Origin: Alphaproteobacteria bacterium UBA1303
GTDB lineage: Bacteria > Pseudomonadota > Alphaproteobacteria > Micropepsales > Micropepsaceae
DNA length: 8,547 bases
Reading direction: 5' to 3'
NCBI GenBank assembly: GCA_002307315.1
Contig: DBTZ01000059.1
Location: 1 to 8,547 of the forward strand
Part shown: piece by piece, positions 1 to 6,348 of the stretch
Layout: each line of letters opens with the position of its first letter
Position numbering within the stretch: the stretch's first letter is position 1
Notes under the pieces: generated by a model
Database searches by the model: none
The model's input: only the letters and a program-made list of their open reading frames with translations
What the model was told of the DNA's origin: nothing
Program-made: the position numbers and the translations under genes

Positions 1-28
1 CGGTCCCCACTTTTCGGGACGCGCTCAA
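1..28 (-). repeat. Partial copy (d) of the 48-base nested palindrome, inside the tetR 3' end
   Basis: Read on the minus strand, this stretch carries GAGCGC, then CCGAAAAGTGG, then ACCG, matching the left half and most of the loop of the full copies at 1336, 3592 and 8485. The position matching the conserved TAG reads TTG, and there is a one-base deletion before the inner stem. The right half lies beyond the window, so pairing cannot be tested. It is in frame with and part of the TetR coding region. Confidence 0.6.
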
Positions 29-665
29 GGCCATGCAGCAGCATGTCGATATGCGTGTCGAGGAACACCTGCGGATCGAACGGCTCGTCGCTTAAGGGGG
101 CAAAGGTGGTGCGCCAGATGACGCCGAGAAGAATCGGCGCAATGCACATCTTGGCGACATAATCGGACGGCAGCCGGCGGAATTCGCCGCTCGCCATGCC
201 TTGTTCGAGCGTCTGGGTGATCATGGTGATCGCCCGGTCGATGATTTCGCTGCGCCAGAACCGCGCCAACTCGGGAAAATTGCCGCTCTCTGCAATGATG
301 ACCTTGGGCAGCGCGATAATCCGCTCGTCGGAATTGAGAAAGGCGGCAATGCCGTTCAAAACGATCACCAATCGCTCGCGCGGAGTGCCGCCAAGCATCT
401 TCATCTGCCGGGCCGCATCGGCGAGCGCGCGGCCGACGAATTCGCGCGCCAGGGTTTTGAACACGTCTTCCTTGTTCTGAAAGTATAGATAGATCGTTCC
501 CTTGGTGACGCAGGCGGCTTGCGCGATGTCCTCCATTCGCGCGGCGGCGTAGCCCTTTTCGGCGAATACCTTCAGCGCGGCGTCGAGAATCTCGCCGGGG
601 CGGGCAGTCTTGCGGCGGCTCCAGCTTTTGGTTTGTTTGGTTTCAAGCGGCAAATCGGCTTCCAT
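1..665 (-). CDS. TetR/AcrR-family transcriptional repressor (partial, 3' end beyond window)
   Basis: The minus strand reads open from an ATG at 665 to the left edge (221 codons, no stop seen). After a basic N-terminal tail, residues about 23-70 are a classic TetR_N DNA-binding domain: ILDAALKVFAEKGY, then the helix-turn-helix RMEDIAQAACVTKGTIYLYF and NKEDVF. The remainder is helical, with LPKVIIAESGNFPELARFW and a C-terminal part like AefR-type ligand-binding domains (family assignment from memory). It is expected to act as a cytoplasmic dimer that leaves its operator when it binds a small hydrophobic ligand. Relatives often control RND or HlyD efflux genes, which would lie off the left edge; that is inference. 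The ATG has no Shine-Dalgarno sequence and sits close to the predicted transcription start, so translation may be almost leaderless. The last visible codons (LERVPKSGD) fall in a palindromic repeat, so the tail is probably a late addition and the stop should be near. Confidence 0.93.
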   Translation of the reverse strand, partial: MEADLPLETKQTKSWSRRKTARPGEILDAALKVFAEKGYAAARMEDIAQAACVTKGTIYLYFQNKEDVFKTLAREFVGRALADAARQMKMLGGTPRERLVIVLNGIAAFLNSDERIIALPKVIIAESGNFPELARFWRSEIIDRAITMITQTLEQGMASGEFRRLPSDYVAKMCIAPILLGVIWRTTFAPLSDEPFDPQVFLDTHIDMLLHGLERVPKSGD

Positions 666-673
666 ATTGCTAC

Positions 674-701
674 ATTTAATAAATGACCGTTCATTTATCA
701 A
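674..701 (-). promoter_or_regulatory. Predicted tetR promoter
   Basis: On the minus strand TTGATA (696-701, five of six matches to the -35 consensus) is followed after 16 bases by TTAAAT (674-679, four of six matches to -10). Transcription would start near 667, almost at the tetR ATG at 665. The operator palindrome at 679-698 fills the spacer, which suits autorepression. Confidence 0.5.
679..698. promoter_or_regulatory. Palindromic operator, probably for the adjacent TetR repressor
   Basis: Half-sites ATAAATGA (679-686) and TCATTTAT (691-698) are exact inverted copies around CCGT. Taken as a continuous 20-base palindrome only one position pair fails. The core TGACCGTTCA resembles operators of TetR-family efflux regulators. 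It lies between the predicted -35 and -10 of tetR and about 80 bases before the divergent PAS-like gene, so it could also affect that gene. Confidence 0.72.
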
Positions 702-777
702 GTGATGTTTCTGTGTCCGAAATATGGCATAACGAACATGTGTTTACTCATTCTAAGCTTTCTTGTTACTTAATCGC

Positions 778-1338
778 ATGATGAACACGGACGTGCCGTT
801 TGCCGGGGCTTTCAACCGCTGGGCCGAAGAAATCGGCTGGCCGGCAGTCTGTGATCCCTCTTTGGCCTTCGAAGCCCCTTCGCTTGGTAACCTGCTGAAA
901 ATATGGCAAGATCAGGCCGGTGGCGGCGTTCTGCCCCGACGTAGCCAATTCACCGCCCGGCTCTTAAAACCGCATTTGGGCGACATCGCGATCATCGAGC
1001 GCCGTGGCGGTGCCGCCGAACAGTATCGCTTCCGCCTCATGGGGACACGTCTGACCGAGGCTTTGGGCGAACTGCAGGGCAAGACGTTTGCGCAAGCCCT
1101 GTCGCCGAAGGTGACCGAACATTGGCGTTCGCGTTTCGATTTGACGGTCTCGGAAGGGCGCCCTTTGCGCTTCGTCAGCCGGGTCGACATTCAGAAGAAG
1201 CATTTTTTGCGTTCGGAAAACTTATGGGTGCCGCTGGCCGAAGAAAACGGCGCCGCGATCGTGTTGATGTCGGCTTTCCTGTCCTTCAGCGGTCAGGAAA
1301 ATGCTTCAATCGCCATGCAAACCGTTAATATCGCTTAG
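778..1338 (+). CDS. PAS_5-like (DUF1488-unrelated) sensory domain protein
   Basis: This 186-residue protein resembles the alphaproteobacterial PAS_5 family (PF07310, recalled not searched). The typical opening is the amphipathic stretch SLGNLLKIWQDQAGGGVLPRRSQF (about 35-58). Next comes LLKPHLGDIAIIERRG and the core strand YRFRLMGTRLTEALGELQGKTF (about 83-104). The ending is a sheet with RFVSRVDI and NLWVPLAEENGAAIVLMSAF. The PAS fold would be its only domain: no kinase, GGDEF or helix-turn-helix is attached and no signal peptide or membrane segment is seen. Its ligand and partner are unknown. Two adjacent ATGs (778, 781) are possible starts, neither with a good Shine-Dalgarno sequence; an in-frame TTG at 763 is less likely. 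The stop codon TAG is also the first three bases of a palindromic repeat. It diverges from tetR across 112 bases that hold the operator. Confidence 0.75.
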   Translation: MMNTDVPFAGAFNRWAEEIGWPAVCDPSLAFEAPSLGNLLKIWQDQAGGGVLPRRSQFTARLLKPHLGDIAIIERRGGAAEQYRFRLMGTRLTEALGELQGKTFAQALSPKVTEHWRSRFDLTVSEGRPLRFVSRVDIQKKHFLRSENLWVPLAEENGAAIVLMSAFLSFSGQENASIAMQTVNIA

Positions 1339-1383
1339 GGCGCTTCACGGAAAAGCGGAATCCGGGTTTCCGGTATGACGCGC
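1336..1383 (+). repeat. 48-base nested palindrome, copy a
   Basis: It starts with TAG (the stop of the PAS-like gene). The outer stem is GCGCTTCA (1340-1347) with TGACGCGC (1376-1383, one mismatch). The inner stem is CGGAAA (1348-1353) with TTTCCG (1367-1372). The loop contains GCGGAATCCGG, one base different from copies b and c. It lies between the convergent PAS-like and YgjP-like genes and may fold in the 3' end of the mRNA as a terminator or stabiliser (inference). Confidence 0.8.
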
Positions 1384-1433
1384 GGCAAAAACACATATAT
1401 CACGCGATGACGACGGTTTTTTCGGCCGGGCCG

Positions 1434-2156
1434 TTATCGCAAATCGCGATAGCGGTGCAGGCCGGCGCCGTTTTGGCGCAGCCAATCCTGCGGCCGTTCG
1501 ACGTCGCCGATCAGGTCTCGCACCAGCGCCCAAAACTTCGGGCCGTGATTCATTTCGCGCAAGTGTGCGGTTTCGTGCGCCGCGACGTAATCGAGCACGA
1601 AGGGCGGTGCCAGAACCAACCGCCAGGAAAACGACAGGTAGCGTGCGGCCGAACAAGAGCCCCACCGGCTTCTGGTATCGCGCAGAACGATGCGCCGCGG
1701 ATGCACGCCGATCTGCGCCGAATACGCCAGCACGCGCGTTTCGAAATCGCGGCGCGCCTCGCACTTCAAAAAATCGATCAGGCGGCGCGGCGCATGTTCG
1801 AGCCGTCCTCCAACGCGAATAACCCGCGCAGGTTCGTCAAGCCGGGTGGTGCGTCCATCCCCCGGTACGATCTTGTGGTCGGTGCCGCGCAAGGGAATGC
1901 GCGCGCCAGGTTGCAGCAAAACCGGCGGCGGCACGCAGGCGAGTTGATGTGCGATCCAGTCGGCTTCGCCGCGAACGAAACGCAGGGCATGCTCCAACGC
2001 GCGCGGCGAGGGAACGATCACGCTGACCTCGCCGTTCGATGGATTGACCTTGACGATGGGCCGGCGGGCGCGTGGATTGAGCTTGATTTTGATTTCCACC
2101 AGACGGCCGTCGATTTTCAGTAATTCGCAGCGTTTGGACGCCGTCTTGTCGTGCAT
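1434..2156 (-). CDS. YgjP/SprT-like zinc metallopeptidase (DUF45, M48-related)
   Basis: The protein has 240 residues from the chosen ATG. Its C-terminal half carries the family signature: RDTRSRWGSCSA (about 160-170), FSWRLVLAP, DYVAAHETAHLREMNHGPKFW. H194, E195 and H198 form the HExxH zinc site and H204 in NHGPKFW is the likely third ligand. The N-terminal half is the beta-rich region common to YgjP proteins. A soluble, cytoplasmic, zinc-dependent peptidase is expected; its substrate is not known for the family. The start at 2156 is chosen because homologous-looking sequence begins just after it and a weak AGG lies nearby. The frame stays open upstream to 2315, but that part does not look like conserved protein. 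It converges on the PAS-like gene with a palindromic repeat in the gap. Confidence 0.88.
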   Translation of the reverse strand: MHDKTASKRCELLKIDGRLVEIKIKLNPRARRPIVKVNPSNGEVSVIVPSPRALEHALRFVRGEADWIAHQLACVPPPVLLQPGARIPLRGTDHKIVPGDGRTTRLDEPARVIRVGGRLEHAPRRLIDFLKCEARRDFETRVLAYSAQIGVHPRRIVLRDTRSRWGSCSAARYLSFSWRLVLAPPFVLDYVAAHETAHLREMNHGPKFWALVRDLIGDVERPQDWLRQNGAGLHRYRDLR

Positions 2157-2189
2157 GGGCCTGCCGTGGTTTACGATTGAAGCAACCGA

Positions 2190-2215
2190 GTATCCGCCGT
2201 CGTCGGCGGCGATAC
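2190..2215. other. Stem-loop upstream of the YgjP-like gene
   Basis: GTATC-CGCCG (2190-2199) pairs with CGGCG (2204-2208) and GATAC (2211-2215), leaving a TCGT loop and a two-base GC bulge. The ten paired bases lie 34 bases before the chosen start of the YgjP-like gene, so they may fold in its 5' leader. It is not followed by a U-run on either strand, so it is not a standard terminator. The function is unknown. Confidence 0.4.
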
Positions 2216-2421
2216 GGGGTTGGTAGGCCAAAACACGGTGGAGCGAAAGAGGGTATCGCTTCGTTCCGTCTTGCATTTCGGCGGTCTTTTCCTGGCATTT
2301 CTTTGTCTTGCGCAAACAGGACCTCGCGGTAATTATGTGTACAGACCCTAGTCAATGGATACGGCGGTCTGCCACGGCACGAACCCGTGCGTTGCCGCCG
2401 ATGGAACAAGGATTGCGCGTC
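2216..2421. other. Rest of the intergenic region before dsbB, weak promoter candidate
   Basis: Open frames cross this stretch on both strands (upstream extensions of the YgjP-like and DsbB-like frames), but neither looks like conserved protein. The best plus-strand promoter guess is TTGCGC (2308-2313) with AATTAT (2331-2336), 17 bases apart. Both hexamers are imperfect (three and four matches). I see no RNA gene or repeat here. Confidence 0.25.
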
Positions 2422-2934
2422 ATGCGTGCGAATGCGATTGCAATGCTGGTCGGCGCCTACGGTTTGGCGATGGTGCTGGGGGCGTTGTTCTTCCAATACG
2501 TCGTCGGCGTCGCCCCTTGCGAGGTTTGCTTTTGGCAACGCATTCCCCATCTCGGGGCCGCGGTGGTCGGTTTTTGCGGTGCGGCGCTGTTCGCCAAAAA
2601 CGTCGTGAACGAAAGATGCATGATGGGGATTGCGGCGCTGACCTTGGTGCTGGCGGCGGTTGCCGGGGGCCTCGGCGTCTATCATTCCGGCGTGGAATGG
2701 CGCATCTGGGCGGGACCGGAAGCCTGTACCGGCGATCGCTTCGTGTTCACGGGTACGCTGGATCTCGATACTCCGCCGGTGGTGCGCTGCGATGTGGTGT
2801 CGTGGCGGTTCTTCGGCATCTTCTCGCTGGCCAATCTGAATGCGATCTTTTCGCTCGGCATTGCCGCCCTCGGGGCGCTGTTTCTCGTCCGGCGCGACTT
2901 GGCAAAGAAAATCCTCGCCGCGCTGCGGCGCTGA
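2422..2934 (+). CDS. dsbB: DsbB-like disulfide bond formation protein
   Basis: This is a 170-residue inner-membrane protein, the usual DsbB length. The first membrane segment (about 5-27) is followed by the periplasmic redox motif APCEVCFWQR (C33, C36), matching the family pattern PCxxCxxQR. Further hydrophobic segments lie at about 42-58, 66-86 and 137-156. The second periplasmic loop has YHSGVEW, then C102 and C123 as the second cysteine pair, then SWRFFGIFSLANLNAIFS, matching the conserved end of the loop. DsbB-type proteins reoxidise a DsbA-like thiol oxidase and pass electrons to quinone; no dsbA is in the window. The start at 2422 is preferred because AAGGA (2408-2412) lies nine bases upstream and the first membrane segment begins at once; ATG 2401 and more distant starts add residues with no visible role. 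The stop overlaps the start of the next gene by one base. Confidence 0.9.
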   Translation: MRANAIAMLVGAYGLAMVLGALFFQYVVGVAPCEVCFWQRIPHLGAAVVGFCGAALFAKNVVNERCMMGIAALTLVLAAVAGGLGVYHSGVEWRIWAGPEACTGDRFVFTGTLDLDTPPVVRCDVVSWRFFGIFSLANLNAIFSLGIAALGALFLVRRDLAKKILAALRR

Positions 2935-3551
2935 TGCGTACCGTGCCCGGTGCGTCGCGGCTATGTCGGGCAAATGCTGCCGACTTAGGCGCGCTGTCGC
3001 GGCTGTTTTCCGCCGCTTTTCTGCACGATCCGATCTTCGATTGGATCGCCCGTCCGGGACGTCGCCGCGCCACCGCTTTGGAGCGGTTCTTCCATGCGAC
3101 ACTGGAAACCCATGCCATACCTCTCGGCGCGGCTTGGATCGGCGATGGGGTTGGTGCGGTTTTTTTTCCGCCGGCGGAATGCCGGCCGCAAAGCGGCCTT
3201 GGCGAGTATTTCCGGCTGTTACTGCTGTTCGCACGGTTGTGCGGGGTAATGAGGCTTGGACGGGGACTCGAATTCGGCGAGGCAGTCGAAGAATATCGTC
3301 CGCGACAGCCGCACTATTATCTGGCCTTTTTCGCGGTGGCACCGCGGCTGCAAGGACAAGGCCTGGGCGGCGCACTGCTGGAAATGCTGCTCAAGGAAGC
3401 CGACGCGCAGGCCATGCCGGTTTATCTGGAAAACTCAAATCCGTGCAATCGGGCCTTCTATGCGCGCCACGGTTTCGTCTTCCGGCGCAACATCGCTCCG
3501 CGCGGTGCGCCACCGGTGGCGGCGATGTGGCGGGCGGGAAGACTGCTTTGA
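2934..3551 (+). CDS. GNAT-family N-acetyltransferase
   Basis: The protein has 205 residues. The C-terminal half has the acetyl-CoA-binding core of GNAT enzymes: strand HYYLAFFAVAP (about 127-137), then RLQGQGLGGALLEMLL, in which Q140-G-Q-G143-L-G145 fits the Q/RxxGxG/A motif. It continues with MPVYLENSNPCNRAFYARHGF (about 161-181), the usual motif B region. The N-terminal half (LSRLFSAAFLHDPIFDWI) resembles GNATs of the kind that modify small molecules. The acceptor substrate cannot be told. It is cytoplasmic, with no signal peptide. The ATG shares its A with the dsbB stop (TGATG) and has no Shine-Dalgarno sequence of its own, so translation is probably coupled to dsbB. A long open frame in the same phase reaches back over dsbB but that part is a shadow of dsbB. 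Confidence 0.87.
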   Translation: MRTVPGASRLCRANAADLGALSRLFSAAFLHDPIFDWIARPGRRRATALERFFHATLETHAIPLGAAWIGDGVGAVFFPPAECRPQSGLGEYFRLLLLFARLCGVMRLGRGLEFGEAVEEYRPRQPHYYLAFFAVAPRLQGQGLGGALLEMLLKEADAQAMPVYLENSNPCNRAFYARHGFVFRRNIAPRGAPPVAAMWRAGRLL

Positions 3552-3591
3552 GCCGTCGGGCCTTGCCGAAACAACCGCTATAGTTTTTTTC

Positions 3592-3639
3592 GCGCTTCAG
3601 GCCCGAAAACCGGATTCCACTTTTCGGTGAAGTGCTCTA
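3592..3639 (-). repeat. 48-base nested palindrome, copy b
   Basis: Read on the minus strand it starts with TAG (3637-3639, the stop of the HNH gene). The outer stem is GCACTTCA with TGAAGCGC (3628-3635 and 3592-3599, one G-T pair). The inner stem is CCGAAAA with TTTTCGG (3621-3627 and 3603-3609). The 11-base loop GTGGAATCCGG is identical to copy c. It sits in the 85-base gap between the convergent GNAT and HNH genes. Confidence 0.85.
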
Positions 3640-4197
3640 TTCTTCCAGTTCGCTGTCCCAGTACAGATAATCGGCCCAGCTTTCGTGCAGATAGTTGGGG
3701 GGGAACTTTCGGCCGTTGTTGCGCAATTCGGTAATGCTCGGCTGGTGCGGGCGCTGCCTGGGGTACATGCCGCATTGATGGGGCAGCTTACCGCCCTTCA
3801 TCATGTTGCACGGGGCGCAAGCGGTCACCACATTGTCCCATGTCGTGCGTCCGCCTCTCGAGCGCGGAATGACATGATCGAAAGTGAGGTCGTGATGCTC
3901 GCCGCAATACTGGCAAGCGAAGCGGTCCCGCAAAAAAACATTGAACCGGGTGAAAACCGGCGCCCGCACCGGCTTGACGTAGGTCTTCAGCGCCACCACC
4001 GACGGCAGGTGCATCTCCAAATTGGGTGCGTGGATGACGCGATCGTATTCTTCCAGAATGTTCACGCGGTCGAGAAACACCGCTTTAATGGCGTCTTGCC
4101 AGGACCACAGGGACAACGGAAAGTAACTCAGCGGCCGAAAATCGGCGTTGAGAACCAAGGCCGGGCAATTGCTCGGGTTGCACGCGGCATTCAACAC
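3637..4197 (-). CDS. HNH endonuclease family protein
   Basis: This 186-residue protein matches a widespread alphaproteobacterial family of about 185 residues. It begins CPALVLNADFRPLSYFPLSLWSWQDAIKAVFLDRVNI. The nuclease domain follows: C95-QY-C98 in FACQYCG, then the metal-binding LTFDHVIPRSRGG with D107 and H108, then TWDNVVTACAPCNMMKGG with N122 and the second pair C127/C130. The four cysteines form a structural zinc site and the DH...N residues the HNH active site. The cellular role of the family is not established. I chose the GTG at 4197 because GGGGAG (4206-4211) lies eight bases upstream and the conserved sequence starts right after it. The frame stays open to an ATG at 4428, but the extra 77 residues are arginine-rich and unlike the family. 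It is divergent from gluQRS, a pairing I recall from other alphaproteobacteria. Confidence 0.88.
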   Translation of the reverse strand: MLNAACNPSNCPALVLNADFRPLSYFPLSLWSWQDAIKAVFLDRVNILEEYDRVIHAPNLEMHLPSVVALKTYVKPVRAPVFTRFNVFLRDRFACQYCGEHHDLTFDHVIPRSRGGRTTWDNVVTACAPCNMMKGGKLPHQCGMYPRQRPHQPSITELRNNGRKFPPNYLHESWADYLYWDSELEE

Positions 4198-4199
4198 GG

Positions 4200-4229
4200 C
4201 GGAAACTCCCCGAAGACGGTAACCTCCCC
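4200..4229 (-). promoter_or_regulatory. Duplicated ribosome-binding-site-like motif before the HNH gene
   Basis: On the minus strand GGGGAGGTTACCG (4217-4229) is followed after five bases by GGGGAGTTTCCG (4200-4211), a near copy. The second has correct spacing to the GTG start at 4197 and decides that start. The first is too far upstream for that start and may be a regulatory copy or a remnant of a small duplication. Confidence 0.5.
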
Positions 4230-4286
4230 ATGTGCGAAGCATGGTAGGCGCAACCGTAGCCCCTGCCAATGCGGCTTGGCGCACAT
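4230..4286 (-). other. Possible structured 5' leader of the HNH gene
   Basis: ATGTGCG (4230-4236) and CGCACAT (4280-4286) are exact inverted copies that could close a 57-base element ending directly before the first GGGGAGG motif. Inside are a hairpin with stem CCAA/TTGG (4266-4269 and 4276-4279) and a weaker one with GGTAGG/CCTGCC (4243-4248 and 4262-4267), which overlaps the first. The two inner stems exclude each other. Function is not known and chance is possible. Confidence 0.3.
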
Positions 4287-4426
4287 TTCGAACAAGAGGG
4301 AACCAATTTTCCGTAGAGACGCGCGAAGCCGCATCCATACTTACCCGATTCGGTGTGACAGATCGGCGACGGCGACGGTAAAATTGCTTTCGCCGCGTCG
4401 GGTTTGAGAGTTTTAATCCCCGCGCC

Positions 4427-5266
4427 ATGGTTATTACCCGCTTTGCACCCAGCCCGACCGGTTACTTGCATCTCGGCCACGCCTTCGCTGCGTTGTTCGC
4501 CGCCGCTGCCGGCGAGCGCTTGATGTTGCGGATCGAGGACATCGACGTGGGGCGTTGCCGGGCGGAATTCGACACCGCGATACGGGACGATCTGCGCTGG
4601 CTGGGCGTCGGCTTTGCCGAACCGGTGCTGCGCCAATCGCAGCGATTCGCGGCCTACCGGGATGCGCTGGCCCGCCTTTCCGCGCGTGGGCTCGTCTATC
4701 CTTGCTTCTGCACCCGCAAGGACATCCTCGATGCCGCCTCGGCACCGCACAATCAGGCGCAGGGACCGGACGGGCCGACATATCCCGGCATCTGCCGTGA
4801 TTTAAGCGATGCCGAGCGGCGCACGCGTATCGACGCCGGAAAGCCTTACGCGCTTCGGCTCGACGCGGCCAAGGCGGCCGCCGCGGTCGGCGATCTGTGG
4901 TTCGACGAAAGCGGTGCGGGTTCGAATGTCGAACCGGGCCGCATCAAGGTCGATCCATTGTGGTTCGGCGACGTGGTTCTGGCGCGCAAGGACGCGCCGG
5001 CTTCCTATCATTTGGCGGTCGTGCTCGACGATGCCTATCAGGGCGTTAATCTGATCACCCGCGGATGCGATCTCTTCGCCGCCAGCCATATTCAGCGCGT
5101 ATTGCAGGCGCTGCTCGACCTGCCCGTTCCGGCCTATCGCCATCACCGGCTCATTCTCGACGATACGGGAAAAAAATTTTCCAAGCGCGATGCCGCGGCC
5201 ACGCTGCGCACGATGCGCAATTCCGGCATAACCGCGAACGAAATCAAAAAACGCTTAGGGTTTTAG
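4427..5266 (+). CDS. gluQRS: Glutamyl-Q tRNA(Asp) synthetase
   Basis: This 279-residue protein is a truncated class I glutamyl-tRNA synthetase paralogue. It activates glutamate and attaches it to the queuosine base at position 34 of tRNA-Asp. It opens directly with the catalytic core MVITRFAPSPTGYLHLGH (HIGH-type signature HLGH at 15-18). Next comes RIEDIDVGRCRAEF, then the zinc site C93-F-C95 with Y119 and C123 (YPGICR). The class I lysine motif is KKFSKRDAA (249-257). There is no anticodon-binding domain, which separates it from GltX (about 470 residues); a length near 280-300 is typical of GluQRS. The ATG has no Shine-Dalgarno sequence. A -10-like TTTAAT lies at 4412-4417, so the mRNA may be nearly leaderless. 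Its stop overlaps the purK stop on the other strand. Confidence 0.95.
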   Translation: MVITRFAPSPTGYLHLGHAFAALFAAAAGERLMLRIEDIDVGRCRAEFDTAIRDDLRWLGVGFAEPVLRQSQRFAAYRDALARLSARGLVYPCFCTRKDILDAASAPHNQAQGPDGPTYPGICRDLSDAERRTRIDAGKPYALRLDAAKAAAAVGDLWFDESGAGSNVEPGRIKVDPLWFGDVVLARKDAPASYHLAVVLDDAYQGVNLITRGCDLFAASHIQRVLQALLDLPVPAYRHHRLILDDTGKKFSKRDAAATLRTMRNSGITANEIKKRLGF

Positions 5267-6348
5267 CTCTTAGGCCGCAGCATCGTTAAGTGCCCCATCT
5301 TGCGGCCCTCGCGCATCTCGGCCTTGCCGTAAAGATGCAAGGCGCCGCGCTTGGCCAGCTTAAGGTATTCGGCCGCCTCGTGCCCCAGCACGTTTTCCAT
5401 CGCCGCGTCGGCATGCCGCGCCGGCGATCCCAAAGGCCAGCCGGCGATGGCGCGGATATGCTGTTCGAATTGCGAGGTCTGGCAGGCCTCCAAAGTCCAA
5501 TGGCCGGAGTTGTGTACGCGCGGTGCAATCTCGTTGATCAGAAGATCGCCGGCCTGGGTGGCGAACAGTTCCACCGCGAACACCCCGACGTAATCGAGCG
5601 CATCGGCGATGGCGCAGGCCATGCCGGTGGCGGTTTCGATCTGCTTCGCCGACAGGGGCGAAGGTACGGTGGAGCGGCGCAGGATATGATGTTCGTGCTC
5701 GTTGCGGGGCGGATCGAAAGCGGCAAATTCGCCGTGCAGCCCCCGCGCGGCGATGATTGATGCCTCGAAGGCAAAGTCGACGAAGGCTTCCATGATCGCC
5801 GGCGCCTTGAGCCGTTCGAAGGCGGCGGCGGCTTCCTCGGCCGAAGACGCCGTGGCCTGACCCTTGCCGTCGTAACCCAGGCGGCGGGTCTTCAAGACGC
5901 AAGGCCCGTCGATGCCGGCGAACGCCATCTTCGCCGCCTCGGGGGCGGCGACAGGATAGAATTTCGGTACCTTGAGGCCCAGCGAAACCGCCAGCTTCTT
6001 TTCTTCCAACCGATCCTGCGTAATTGCCAAAGCGCGGGCATTGGGCAGAAGCGGCGTCCGCATCGCGATGAATTCGGCGGTGGCCGCCGGAATGTTCTCG
6101 AATTCGAAGGTGACCACGTCGCAGGCGTTCGCGAATTCGGCCAGCGCCTTCTCGTCGTCATAGGGGGCGCAGGTGCGACGGGCGGAAACGTCGAAGGCCG
6201 GCGAATCGGCGCGGTCGCAATAGACGAAACATTTGAAGCCGAGGCGCGCAGCCGCCAGCGCCAGCATTCGCCCAAGCTGCCCGCCGCCGAGAATGCCGAT
6301 CGTCGCCCCCGGCGGCAGGGGCGCATGCAATTTTTTGATTTCGCTCAT
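5263..6348 (-). CDS. purK: N5-carboxyaminoimidazole ribonucleotide synthase (PurK)
   Basis: PurK is a cytoplasmic ATP-grasp enzyme of de novo purine synthesis. It converts AIR, bicarbonate and ATP into N5-CAIR. The 361-residue length is normal. The N-terminal domain shows TIGILGGGQLGRMLALAAARLG (16-37) and TFEFENIP (80-87). The ATP-grasp domain shows PCVLKTRRLGYDGKGQ (149-164), then the acidic metal and ATP residues in VGVFAVELF (254-262) and LINEIAPRVHNSGHWTLEAC (270-289). The C-terminal domain has LHLYGKAEMREGRKMGH (337-353). The start ATG overlaps the purE stop as ATGA, so the two genes are probably translationally coupled and supply one two-step conversion. The stop (TAA, 5263-5265) overlaps the gluQRS stop tail to tail. 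No truncation or missing residue is seen. Confidence 0.97.
   Translation of the reverse strand: MSEIKKLHAPLPPGATIGILGGGQLGRMLALAAARLGFKCFVYCDRADSPAFDVSARRTCAPYDDEKALAEFANACDVVTFEFENIPAATAEFIAMRTPLLPNARALAITQDRLEEKKLAVSLGLKVPKFYPVAAPEAAKMAFAGIDGPCVLKTRRLGYDGKGQATASSAEEAAAAFERLKAPAIMEAFVDFAFEASIIAARGLHGEFAAFDPPRNEHEHHILRRSTVPSPLSAKQIETATGMACAIADALDYVGVFAVELFATQAGDLLINEIAPRVHNSGHWTLEACQTSQFEQHIRAIAGWPLGSPARHADAAMENVLGHEAAEYLKLAKRGALHLYGKAEMREGRKMGHLTMLRPKS

Noticed and set aside
738..773. Eleven-codon open frame before the PAS-like gene (MCLLILSFLVT)
   Set aside because: Hydrophobic and tiny, no ribosome-binding site, nothing to distinguish it from chance.
2355..2933. Upstream extension of the GNAT frame over dsbB
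   Set aside because: The translation is low-complexity Arg/Gly-rich sequence while the other frame encodes a clear DsbB; the ATG at the dsbB stop is the sensible start.
1837..3375. Long minus-strand open frame of 512 codons
   Set aside because: It runs antisense to dsbB and the GNAT gene and out of frame over the YgjP-like gene. Its product is rich in Arg, Pro and His with no recognisable domain: a shadow of GC-rich coding DNA.
3583..3590. Run of T bases after the GNAT gene as an intrinsic terminator
   Set aside because: The run comes before, not after, the palindrome on the plus strand, and only a three-base stem precedes it.
4198..4428. N-terminal extension of the HNH protein to an ATG at 4428
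   Set aside because: The extra 77 residues are Arg-rich and unlike the family, would overlap the gluQRS start, and a strong ribosome-binding site marks the GTG at 4197.
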